This document shows positions 15,893 through 23,440 of a stretch of DNA of 30,571 bases, piece after piece. Both the position numbers and the translations under genes were made by a program. This DNA is from JAXGTD01 sp040775095 (GTDB lineage Bacteria > Pseudomonadota > Gammaproteobacteria > Chromatiales > Chromatiaceae), in NCBI GenBank assembly GCA_040775095.1, contig JAXGTD010000038.1, positions 1 to 30,571 of the forward strand, in the 5' to 3' direction. Within the stretch, counting starts at the first letter, position 1; each line of letters starts with the position of its first letter. The notes under the pieces were generated by a model. The model did no database searches. It was not told the origin of the DNA and saw nothing but the letters and a program-made list of their open reading frames with translations.

Positions 15893-18127
15893 ATGGGCCA
15901 AACGGACAACTCCCCGCTGAAGACCCTCGCCCGGGTCTATGGATATGAGCGCTTTCGCGGTGCCCAGGCCGAGATCATCGAGCAGGTGCTGGCCGGTGGT
16001 GACGCATTGGTGCTCATGCCCACCGGTGGGGGCAAGTCCCTGTGCTACCAGATCCCGGCCCTGATCCGCCCGGGTACCGCGGTGGTGGTCTCACCACTGA
16101 TCGCGCTGATGCAGGATCAGGTCGGCGCCCTTCACCAGCTCGGCGTGCGTGCCGCCTGCCTGAACTCGTCGCTGCCGTTGGAGGAGGCCGCACGGGTGGA
16201 GCGCGCGCTGCTCGCGGGGGAGCTCGACCTGGTCTATGTCGCTCCGGAGCGGCTGCTGACCGAGCGCTTTCTCGATCTGCTCGAGCGCATCGAGATCGCA
16301 CTGTTCGCGATCGACGAGGCCCACTGCGTCTCGCAATGGGGGCACGACTTCCGGCCTGAATACATCCAGCTGCATCGCTTGCATGAGCGCTGGCCGGGGG
16401 TGCCCCGGCTGGCACTGACGGCCACCGCCGATGGACCCACCCGCAACGAGATCGTGCACCGGTTGGGTCTGGCCGAGGCGCGGCAGTTCGTCTCCAGCTT
16501 CGACCGGCCCAACATCCGCTATCGCGTGGTGGAGAAGCGCAATCCGCGCCAGCAGCTGTTGGCCTTCCTCGAGCGCGAGCACCCCGGAGACGCCGGCATC
16601 GTCTACTGCCTGTCCCGGCGCCGGGTGGAGGAGACCGCCGCCTTTCTGCGGGCACAGGGGCTGTCGGCGTTGCCCTACCACGCCGGTCTGCCCAACGATG
16701 TGCGTCGTGTCAATCAGGCCCGGTTCCTGCGCGAGGAGGGGGTCGTCATGGTTGCCACCATCGCCTTTGGCATGGGCATCGACAAGCCGGATGTGCGCTT
16801 TGTCGCGCATCTGGATCTGCCCAAGACGCTGGAGGGCTACTACCAGGAGACGGGCCGGGCGGGCCGCGACGGGCTGCCCGCCGACGCCTGGATGAGCTAC
16901 GGTCTGGGCGATGTCGCGATGCTGCGCCGGATCATCGAGCAGTCCGATGCCGACGCGGCGTTCAAGCGTGCGGAGATGCATAAGCTCAACGCCATGCTCG
17001 GCTACTGTGAGACCACCGAGTGCCGCCGGCAGGTGCTGCTGAAGTACTTTGGCGAGGGGCTCGAGGCGCGCTGCGGCAACTGCGATACCTGCCTGGAGCC
17101 GGTCGAGGCCTGGGACGGCACCGAGGCCGCGCAGAAGGCCATGTCCTGTATCTATCGCACCGGTCAGCGCTTTGGTACCGGCTATCTGATCGGCGTGCTG
17201 CTGGGCAAGGCCGACGAACGTATGCGCCGGTTTGGCCATGATCAGATCAGCACCTTCGGTATCGGCAAGGAGCTCGATGCCGTTCAGTGGAAGTCGGTCT
17301 ACCGGCAACTGGTGGCGGCGGGCCTGGTGGCGGTCGATGTGGAGGGCCACGGCGGTCTGCGTCTGACCGACGAAAGCCGGGCGGTGCTCCGGGGCGAGCG
17401 CCGGCTGCAGTTGCGCCGCGATCCGCAGCGGGGCGCGGCCTCGGGCGCCAGTCCGGGCCGTGTCGCGGTGGTCGATCTGCCCAGTCAGCCCGATGCCGGC
17501 GTGCTCTGGGAGCGCTTGCGGGCGCTGCGCCTTGCGCTGGCCGCACGCGAGGGTGTGCCCCCGTACATGATCTTTGGCGATGCCACGTTGCGCGAGCTGG
17601 TCGCCTACAGGCCGCGCGACCTCGACGAGCTTGGCCGTATCAGCGGCGTCGGTGTCAACAAGCTCGAGCGTTTTGGCGCGGTGTTCCTGGCGGCGCTGGC
17701 CGAGCATGCCACCGAGCACGGCCGGCCCGCGGACCTGCCTCCGGTGCCCGCGACCCGAAAGGCCGTTGCGCCGGCGGCCCCGGCGCGCGAAGGTGACCGC
17801 ACCCGGGAGTCTGGTATCAGCGCGACCGTGCGCGAGACCCTCACCCAATTCCACGCCGGTCTGCGTCCCGCGCAGATCGCCGCCCGCCGCGGGATCACGC
17901 CGGCGACCGTCTACAGACACCTGGCCTGCGGCATTGCAGAGGGCGGGCTCAGCAGCGCGGAGGTCGTCGGCCTGGATCAGGCCAGCATCCGGAGCGTCGA
18001 GCTCGCCATCAGCCAACTGCCGGCGGAGTCCCCGCGGTCGCTCAAGCCCGTCTACGAGGCCTTCGGCGGCCAGTATGATTACGACCTGCTGCGCTGCATT
18101 CGCGCCGGGATGGGCGAGACCGACTGA
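15893..18127 (+). CDS. recQ: ATP-dependent DNA helicase RecQ with C-terminal HTH extension
   Basis: The product is 744 residues, about 135 longer than E. coli RecQ (609). This 3'-5' helicase works in RecF-pathway recombination and fork repair. The order is: helicase core with Walker A PTGGGKS (Lys48) and DEAH box (Asp141-His144); motif VI ETGRAGRDG; RQC domain with zinc ligands Cys377, Cys394, Cys397 and Cys400; and HRDC domain (about 533-607, PPYMIFGDATLRELV). After a Pro/Ala linker comes an extra module (about 640-740) with LRPAQIAARRGITPATVYRHL, a helix-turn-helix of the HTH_40 type seen at the end of some RecQ proteins. The start ATG 15893 matches the family; the upstream GAGGG is a little distant. 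Confidence 0.96.
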   Translation: MGQTDNSPLKTLARVYGYERFRGAQAEIIEQVLAGGDALVLMPTGGGKSLCYQIPALIRPGTAVVVSPLIALMQDQVGALHQLGVRAACLNSSLPLEEAARVERALLAGELDLVYVAPERLLTERFLDLLERIEIALFAIDEAHCVSQWGHDFRPEYIQLHRLHERWPGVPRLALTATADGPTRNEIVHRLGLAEARQFVSSFDRPNIRYRVVEKRNPRQQLLAFLEREHPGDAGIVYCLSRRRVEETAAFLRAQGLSALPYHAGLPNDVRRVNQARFLREEGVVMVATIAFGMGIDKPDVRFVAHLDLPKTLEGYYQETGRAGRDGLPADAWMSYGLGDVAMLRRIIEQSDADAAFKRAEMHKLNAMLGYCETTECRRQVLLKYFGEGLEARCGNCDTCLEPVEAWDGTEAAQKAMSCIYRTGQRFGTGYLIGVLLGKADERMRRFGHDQISTFGIGKELDAVQWKSVYRQLVAAGLVAVDVEGHGGLRLTDESRAVLRGERRLQLRRDPQRGAASGASPGRVAVVDLPSQPDAGVLWERLRALRLALAAREGVPPYMIFGDATLRELVAYRPRDLDELGRISGVGVNKLERFGAVFLAALAEHATEHGRPADLPPVPATRKAVAPAAPAREGDRTRESGISATVRETLTQFHAGLRPAQIAARRGITPATVYRHLACGIAEGGLSSAEVVGLDQASIRSVELAISQLPAESPRSLKPVYEAFGGQYDYDLLRCIRAGMGETD

Positions 18128-18133
18128 TCGGCG

Positions 18134-18169
18134 CCGGGGTCGCCGGCCACGGCGATCGGAGCGCCCCGG
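18134..18169 (+). terminator. Nested stem-loop directly after recQ
   Basis: The outer arms CCGGGG (18134-18139) and CCCCGG (18164-18169) enclose a second stem, TCGCCG-GCCA-CGGCGA (18140-18155). It starts 6 bases after the recQ stop. No T-tract follows, so it may be a Rho-assisted end or an mRNA 3' stabiliser. Confidence 0.4.
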
Positions 18170-18264
18170 CCGGGCCGGCCCATCTGATCGCGGGAATTCC
18201 CATAACCCGGGTCTGGTGTCAGAATCGCGCGGTTTCTGTCAACTGCAGCCGAGTCGCCGCACCC

Positions 18265-19830
18265 ATGCCCAACGCCCCCGACACCACCGCCAAGATCGTG
18301 GTACGCAATGCCACGTTGAAGGACATCCCGGCCATCCGCATGCTTTTCCAGCGTGCCTACGCGGGCAGCGGCGTGAGCAGCTACACCCGAAGTATGCTGC
18401 GCGGTCAGATCAACAAGTTTCCCGAGGGACAGTTCATCGTCCAGCTCGACGGACGCGTGGTCGGCTTCTGCTCCAGTTTCGTCATCGGCGGTGATCTCGC
18501 GCTCAAGCCCCACACCTGGAACTGGATCACCGGGGGCGGTTACGCCGCTCGTCACGACCCCGATGGCGACTACCTCTATGGCATGGAGGTCTGTGTCGAC
18601 CCGGAGTATCGCGGGCTGCGCATCGGCCAGCGTCTGTACGACGAGCGCAAGAAGCTCGCCCAGTCCTGGGCGTTGCGGGGCATCGTCTATGGGGGACGCC
18701 TGCCGACCCTGGCCACGGCCCTGCAGCACTACCCGAGCGTCGAGGCCTATGTCGAGGAGGTCAAGGCGGGGCGGGTGAAAGACCCGGTACTGACCTTCCA
18801 ACTGCGCAACGACTTCAAGATCATCGGGCTGATGCCCGGCTACTGGGACGAGGACGAGCAGTCGCTGGGCTATGGCGTGCATCTGCTGTGGCGCAACCCG
18901 CAGGCCCCGGATGAGGCCGAGGAGGCGCGCGCCAAGAACTACGGGGGGCGCGTGACGGATACGGTGCGGGTGGCCACGGTGCAGTACATGCAGCGGCGGG
19001 TCACGTCGTTCGATGAGTTCGTCGACATGCTGCGCTACTTCGTGGATGTGACCGCGGATTATCGCGCCGACTTCTGTGTCTTTCCCGAGCTGTTCTCGCT
19101 GCAGTTGTTGTCGATGGAGGACCAGAAGCTCAAACCCGCCGAGGCCATCGATGCACTGACCCGCTACACCCAACCGATCAAGCAGGCGTTGCGCGAGATG
19201 GCCGTGCGCTACAACATCAACATCATCGGCGGGTCCCATCCGACCAAGATGCCGAACGGCCGGGTCGAGAACATCTGCTACATCTGCCTGCGCGATGGCG
19301 AGGTGCACGAGCAGCCCAAGATCCATCCGACCCCCAACGAGGTCTATTGGTGGAACATCGAGGGCGGCCACGAGCTGGCCACGATCGACACCGACTGTGG
19401 ACCGATCGGCGTGCTGATCTGTTACGACGCCGAGTTTCCCGAGCTGGCCCGGCACCTGGCCGATCAGGGGGCCAACATCATCTTCGTCCCGTTCTGCACC
19501 GACGAGCGCCAGTCCTATCTGCGCGTGCGCTACTGCTGCCAGGCCCGCGCGGTGGAAAACCAGTGTTATGTGGTCATGTCCGGAAACTGCGGCAATCTGC
19601 CCAATGTCGCCAACATGGACATCCAGTATGCCCAGAGCTGCATCCTCACGCCCTGTGACTTCCCGTTCGCGCGCGACGGTATCGCCGCCGATACCACGCC
19701 CAATGTCGAGACCGTCGCCTTCGCCGATCTGCGACTCGACGCCCTGCGCGAGGCCCGAAACGAGGGGACCGTGCAGAACCTGAAGGATCGCCGGCACGAT
19801 CTCTACACCACCGTCTGGCGCGAGCCCTGA
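18265..19830 (+). CDS. GNAT acetyltransferase / carbon-nitrogen hydrolase fusion
   Basis: The product is 521 residues in two parts. The N-terminal half (about 10-195) is a GNAT fold: IVVRNATLKDIPAIRMLF, then the acetyl-CoA region VCVDPEYRGLRIGQRLYDERKK. The C-terminal half (about 228-515) is a nitrilase-superfamily amidohydrolase with an intact triad: Glu275 in FPELFSLQ, Lys352 in QPKIHPT and Cys386 in LICYDAEFPEL. The fused architecture is a known but, as far as I know, functionally uncharacterised family. One domain could acylate and the other hydrolyse an amide in a linked reaction (inference). The start ATG 18265 leads directly into the GNAT strand; no strong ribosome-binding site is visible. 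It converges on a small exported-protein gene. Confidence 0.92.
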   Translation: MPNAPDTTAKIVVRNATLKDIPAIRMLFQRAYAGSGVSSYTRSMLRGQINKFPEGQFIVQLDGRVVGFCSSFVIGGDLALKPHTWNWITGGGYAARHDPDGDYLYGMEVCVDPEYRGLRIGQRLYDERKKLAQSWALRGIVYGGRLPTLATALQHYPSVEAYVEEVKAGRVKDPVLTFQLRNDFKIIGLMPGYWDEDEQSLGYGVHLLWRNPQAPDEAEEARAKNYGGRVTDTVRVATVQYMQRRVTSFDEFVDMLRYFVDVTADYRADFCVFPELFSLQLLSMEDQKLKPAEAIDALTRYTQPIKQALREMAVRYNINIIGGSHPTKMPNGRVENICYICLRDGEVHEQPKIHPTPNEVYWWNIEGGHELATIDTDCGPIGVLICYDAEFPELARHLADQGANIIFVPFCTDERQSYLRVRYCCQARAVENQCYVVMSGNCGNLPNVANMDIQYAQSCILTPCDFPFARDGIAADTTPNVETVAFADLRLDALREARNEGTVQNLKDRRHDLYTTVWREP

Positions 19831-19854
19831 GCGAACGGATCAGCAGGCCGGGGA

Positions 19855-19910
19855 GGCCCCGCGCTGCCGCCACCGACGCCATGGCAGCCGTGGGCGGCGG
19901 CGCGGGGGCC
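19855..19910. terminator. Long imperfect inverted repeat between convergent genes
   Basis: GGCCCCGCGC and the following GCCGCC (19855-19871) can pair with GGCGGCGCGGGGGCC (19896-19910), allowing small bulges. The 86-base convergent gap contains nothing else. A shared terminator is plausible by position, though T-tracts are absent. Confidence 0.35.
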
Positions 19911-19916
19911 GCGTCG

Positions 19917-20519
19917 CTACCGCGTTGGCTGAATCGACGCGGCGATGGCCTCGGTGTAGATCACCTGCACGGTGTCACCCTCCTTGAGCACGTCGAGGTA
20001 GCGCAGCAGGCTCGGATCATCCACGGAGACCTCGCGGAAACGACCGTCGGGACCACGGAACGCGACCGTCTTCTTGTACGGATCCACACCGAGGATGTGG
20101 ACCGTGGTGGTCACCTCGCGGGCCTCGACCCCCGGTGCCACGCGACCCTGCCGGATCTCCTCGCCGCGCGGTGTGTCCGGATCGACGATCTCGACCATGG
20201 AGCCCGCGTAATAGGCGATGTCGACCTGGTCGCCGACCTTGACCTTGCTCAGGTCGGTGACCCCGCTGTCGACCATGACGGTCACGATCGCCCCCTCGGG
20301 ACCCTCGATGGACACCAGGCCGTTCTTCACGTCGACGCCGGTGATGGTCCCGACGGTCGAGATCAACGTGCCGCCCTTCAGATGCTCCGGTGGCTGCTCG
20401 ATGCCGCCCGTGGCGAGCGCTCCCGGGTCGGACTGGCCCGCTGGCGCCCCGTCGTCGGCGATGGTGGCGGCGCCGGCCGCGAGCCCCGCGGCGATGATGA
20501 CCCATTTCATGGCTTGCAT
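19917..20519 (-). CDS. Exported protein of unknown function with two internal repeats
   Basis: The product is 200 residues. The N-terminus (MQAMKWVIIAAGLAAGAATIA) is a signal peptide. The mature part has two related modules of about 60 residues: 54-112 (GTITGVDVKNGLVSIEGPEG, then KVKVGDQVDIAYY) and 134-198 (VHILGVDPYKKTVAFRGPDG, then LKEGDTVQVIYTEA). Each reads as several beta-strands ending in 'vGDxVxxxY', a pattern common in small periplasmic beta-barrel proteins. No enzyme motif is seen and no family name is claimed. ATG 20519 is chosen because GAGG lies 7 bases upstream and the signal peptide begins there; the open frame upstream to 20834 is repeat DNA. Its promoter side contains the first hairpin repeat. 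Confidence 0.8.
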   Translation of the reverse strand: MQAMKWVIIAAGLAAGAATIADDGAPAGQSDPGALATGGIEQPPEHLKGGTLISTVGTITGVDVKNGLVSIEGPEGAIVTVMVDSGVTDLSKVKVGDQVDIAYYAGSMVEIVDPDTPRGEEIRQGRVAPGVEAREVTTTVHILGVDPYKKTVAFRGPDGRFREVSVDDPSLLRYLDVLKEGDTVQVIYTEAIAASIQPTR

Positions 20520-21065
20520 GGCATTTCCTCTGTGGTGGCTGTAATGCCCCGGACGGGGCACGGGGGCAGGGTACCTTACCTGGTCCCAGGCTGAGCGCGT
20601 TCCGCGCCGGTCCGCTGGTCCCCGCTGGTCCTCTGGTTGGGAACCCGGCACTGGAAGCGCTGCTTCCCGTGTATTGGACGGACGCCGAGCAGCGCATGAC
20701 GGGTCTCGTACCCAAGCGGAGCTTGGGTACGATGGTGCCGAGGGTGCGCGCTCCCGAACGGGGTTACCCGACTGGGGTCTGGCATCCGATCTATAGGTGG
20801 CCGGAGGGGCAGGGTTGGACCCCGCACGGGTCAAGTCATGGGATCTTAGTCCAAGGAGTCAATGGCTCGATGGCCTGCACATCGCCAACTGCTGTTCCCA
20901 CGGGTTCGTCACCTCGCTCCCTGCCGCCCAAAAGGGCTTCGTGTCCCGTGTCGCTACCGCGAACCCATGGTTTTGGGCGACAGCCACGAAAGGGCCGTTT
21001 GCTACGGAGAGCAAGCCCAGACCGATCAAGCCGCCGATCGTGGCGGTTGATGGGGCCAGGGGATA
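20520..21065. other. 546-base non-coding region with repeat DNA
   Basis: This lies between the exported-protein gene and the end of DUF29. It contains repeat copy 1 (20653-20731) and about 330 bases with no recognisable gene. A 62-codon frame at 20862-21050 has AAGGAG only 3 bases before its ATG and an Arg-rich product with no known relatives to my eye; I do not call it. Antisense frames here are equally unconvincing. Confidence 0.6.
20653..20731 (+). repeat. Hairpin repeat, copy 1
   Basis: It starts with the stem GGAAGC-GCT-GCTTCC (20653-20667) and ends with the stem CGTACCCAAGC-GGA-GCTTGGGTACG (20707-20731), with ATGACGGG between. The same order of parts recurs in the same orientation at 21611-21733. 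Similar CCCAAGC/GCTTGGG hairpins are, from memory, abundant intergenic repeats in purple sulfur bacteria. No RAYT-type transposase is in the window. Confidence 0.75.
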
Positions 21066-21500
21066 TCAATCAGGATACCGGTCGTTGGCGAGCACGTCGG
21101 CTAGGGTGAACGGGCAGACGCTCGGAAAGGTGGAGTCGTCCAGATCCGTCTCCCTGATCGCCAAGAGACGGCCGAGACGGTAGGCCTTGACCAGTTGGTC
21201 CTCGAGTGTGGGGCGCAGGCTGGGGTTATCCGCCAGCAGGTCTTCGATGGAGAGTCGCTGCTCGTCGATGGTTGCGCGCCAGCTCCGGGAGCGACTTTCC
21301 GGCCGGTGGTGCCACTTCAGCAGGTGGGCGAGCAGGACCTTGAGTCGATTCGTGAGCTCGCGTCGCTCGCGTGCACCCATGGTCTCCAACTCCTCGACCA
21401 GGTGATCGATGTCGATGGCCGACAGTCGTCCCTGGCGCAGCAGTGCGGCCTGTTCCTGCGTCCAGCGGTGAAAGTCTTGCTCGTAGGATGACATGGGCAT
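21066..21500 (-). CDS. DUF29 domain-containing protein
   Basis: The product is 144 residues, matching the DUF29 family along its whole length: YEQDFHRWTQEQAALLRQG, IDIDHLVEELETMG, LLAHLLKWHHRPESRSRSW and DNPSLR. The fold is mainly helical. The family is expanded in cyanobacteria and some Proteobacteria, often near mobile or repeat DNA, and its function is unknown. The start may be ATG 21500 or ATG 21494; no ribosome-binding site separates them. The gene is bracketed by the two direct copies of the hairpin repeat, so it may sit in an exchangeable segment. Confidence 0.88.
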   Translation of the reverse strand: MPMSSYEQDFHRWTQEQAALLRQGRLSAIDIDHLVEELETMGARERRELTNRLKVLLAHLLKWHHRPESRSRSWRATIDEQRLSIEDLLADNPSLRPTLEDQLVKAYRLGRLLAIRETDLDDSTFPSVCPFTLADVLANDRYPD

Positions 21501-21610
21501 GGCCGTAATCGAGGGCGTGAGCCTTCTTCGGAGACTAGGTGGGAGGAACGCGATGCCAAGGGGTGCCGATCATAGGGCTACGGATACGGAGCGCGTGGGG
21601 AGCCGGTGCT

Positions 21611-21733
21611 GGAAGCTCTGCTTCGCGTGTCTTCGACACGCGCCAAGCCAGAGTATGACGGGCCGCGCTGAGCGCGTTCCCAAGCGGAGCCCGTTCCCAA
21701 GCGCAGCCCGTTCCCAAGCGGAGCTTGGGAACG
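21611..21733 (+). repeat. Hairpin repeat, copy 2, with a tandem 17-mer expansion
   Basis: The order of parts is: GGAAGC-TCT-GCTTC (21611-21624); CGCGTGT-CTTCG-ACACGCG (21624-21642); ATGACGGG; then three tandem 17-base units beginning CGTTCCCAAGC (21675-21691, 21692-21708, 21709-21725). The last unit closes into the perfect 11-bp stem CGTTCCCAAGC-GGA-GCTTGGGAACG (21709-21733). Against copy 1, the fourth pair of that stem changes from A-T to T-A, so pairing is kept. It ends 37 bases before the apbC stop. Confidence 0.78.
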
Positions 21734-21770
21734 AGGAGGACGAGGAGGGGCCGTCGCGCCGCCGATGTCG

Positions 21771-22862
21771 TCAGTTGTTCTGGATCACGATGCGCGGGAA
21801 CTTCGCGGCATAGTCTTTCGCCTGCAGCGAGAGCTTGGCCGCGGTCTTGCGGGCGATCTCCCGATAGGTCTCGCTGATGCGCGAGTCCGGCTCGGTGATG
21901 ACGGTGGGTTTGCCGCCGTCGGTCTCCTCGCTGATGCGGATGTCCAGCGGCAGCGAGCCGAGCAGGTCGACGCCGAATTGCTCTGACATCGCGCTGCCGC
22001 CGCCGGCACCGAAGATATGCTCCTCGTGACCGCATTTGGAGCAGATGTGGGTGCTCATGTTCTCGACGATGCCGAGCACCGGCACCTCGACCTTCTGGAA
22101 CATCTTCAGGCCCTTGCGGGCATCGAGCAGGGCGATGTCCTGGGGGGTGGTGACGATCACCGCGCCGGCCACCGGGACCTTCTGCGCCAGTGTCAGCTGG
22201 GTGTCGCCGGTGCCTGGCGGCAGGTCGATGACCAGATAGTCCAGATCGGACCAGTTGGTATCGTTGAGCAGCTGCTCCAGTGCCTGGGTGACCATCGGAC
22301 CACGCCAGATCATCGGCGTCTCCTCGTCGATCAGAAAGCCGATGGACATCGCCTGCAGATCGTAGCTGTTCATCGGCTCGAGGCTGGTGCCGTCCTTCGA
22401 CTCCGGCTTGCCGGTGATACCCAGCATGCGCGGCTGCGACGGACCGTAGATATCGGCGTCGAGGATACCGACCTTGGCACCCTCCACCGACAGGGCGAGG
22501 GCGAGGTTGACGGCGGTGGTGGATTTGCCGACGCCGCCCTTGCCCGAGGCCACGGCGATGATGTTCTTGATGTTGTCGATGGGCTTCAGCGACTTCTGTA
22601 CCGAATGCGCCTTGATCTGCCAGTCGACATCGACCTGCGCCATACTCACGCCCGGTACGGCCTCTACCTTCTCCTTGACGGCGGTGGCGATCGCGGCGGC
22701 GACGCCCTTGGCGGGGAAGCCCAGGGTGACCTTCACCTTGACCTGGTCGCCCTCGATGTCGATGCCCTTGATCGCGCTGGCGGCCACGAGGTTGCGGCCG
22801 AGGTGTGGTTCCACGTACTCCTTGATGGCCGCTTCGATGGACTCTCTCGTCAATTCGGACAT
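21771..22862 (-). CDS. apbC: Iron-sulfur cluster carrier ATPase ApbC (Mrp/NBP35 family)
   Basis: The product is 363 residues, close to the E. coli protein (about 369). An N-terminal MIP18/DUF59 domain (about 5-85) is followed by a deviant Walker A P-loop, ASGKGGVGKST (Lys108 and Lys113). Next come GILDADIYGPSQPRML and VIDLPPGTGD, and the metal-binding CxxC, Cys274 and Cys277 (HICSKCGHEEHIFG), which holds a bridging Fe-S cluster at the dimer interface. It delivers clusters to apo-proteins in the cytoplasm. ATG 22862 (MSELTRESIEAA) is chosen because GGAG lies 6 bases before it and it matches the family. The frame stays open 92 codons further upstream without conserved sequence. Confidence 0.96.
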   Translation of the reverse strand: MSELTRESIEAAIKEYVEPHLGRNLVAASAIKGIDIEGDQVKVKVTLGFPAKGVAAAIATAVKEKVEAVPGVSMAQVDVDWQIKAHSVQKSLKPIDNIKNIIAVASGKGGVGKSTTAVNLALALSVEGAKVGILDADIYGPSQPRMLGITGKPESKDGTSLEPMNSYDLQAMSIGFLIDEETPMIWRGPMVTQALEQLLNDTNWSDLDYLVIDLPPGTGDTQLTLAQKVPVAGAVIVTTPQDIALLDARKGLKMFQKVEVPVLGIVENMSTHICSKCGHEEHIFGAGGGSAMSEQFGVDLLGSLPLDIRISEETDGGKPTVITEPDSRISETYREIARKTAAKLSLQAKDYAAKFPRIVIQNN

Positions 22863-23440
22863 GGGTTGCTCCGTTGTCTGGGGGCGGCCGCGGCGTGCGG
22901 CGGCAAGCCGGTGTTTCTTGTTTCGATATCGTGCTGGGGCGTCCACGCGAGCGCACGCGCAGCGTCCGACGCGGATACTGGGATCGGAACTGGTATCAGC
23001 ATTCGCTAATTCAAGCCTCCCGGCGCAAGGCCGTGCGCGATTTGCGTGGGCGCGGCGGCATCTGCTCGGGGCGAGGTCGCCCGAATCGAGCAACGGCCAG
23101 GCGAGCGCGGGCGTACGCAATGGGTTGGGGTTGGACAAGGATCCGCGCCGTCATTGCCCGGATCTTGCCCTCGGTCTCAGACGGGTGATCCTGGAAACGA
23201 CGATTGGACGGCCCTTCACCCTTTACCCATCCGCCGAGCCGGCGCCAACCATGTTGGAGCATTCCGCGTGTCGCGCCACGCGAAGGGCGAGTTGATTCAA
23301 CGTCCGGAAGGCATTCGACCCGCGTCTCCTTGGCACGATCAGGACGGCAGTTCCGGCCACGCCCGTGGCGGTCGAGTACCGTTTCCAGGATGATAGTGCC
23401 GGACGTTCACCGCGCTTGATGCACCGGAGGTGCCCTGCCA
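22863..23440. other. 578-base divergent gap between apbC and the OmpA gene
   Basis: No gene was recognised. An 83-codon minus-strand frame (23011-23262) and a plus-strand frame (22874-23188) overlap each other and match nothing I know. A stem CGCGTG-TCGCGC-CACGCG lies near 23268-23285. The stretch around 22975-23015 is less GC-rich and could hold the apbC promoter, but no clear hexamers were found. Confidence 0.55.

Noticed and set aside
16091..18016. 641-codon frame opposite recQ, and similar long frames opposite priA, argS and alaS
   Set aside because: The sense genes are unmistakable. The antisense products are low-complexity His/Arg/Gln-rich strings typical of shadow frames.
20790..20835. 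Possible tRNA 3' end on the minus strand (TpsiC-like arm near GCGGGGTCCAACCCTGC)
   Set aside because: The loop does not fit TTCNANN, no anticodon or D arm can be built upstream, and the acceptor stem has no partner.
21675..21733. Tandem 17-mers as a possible CRISPR array
   Set aside because: The units abut with no spacers and there are no cas genes in the window. It is a simple tandem repeat ending in a hairpin.
23011..23262. 83-codon minus-strand frame in the apbC-OmpA gap
   Set aside because: It has no known family, an Arg-rich composition like the shadow frames, and no strong ribosome-binding site. It is kept only as a note in the gap entry.
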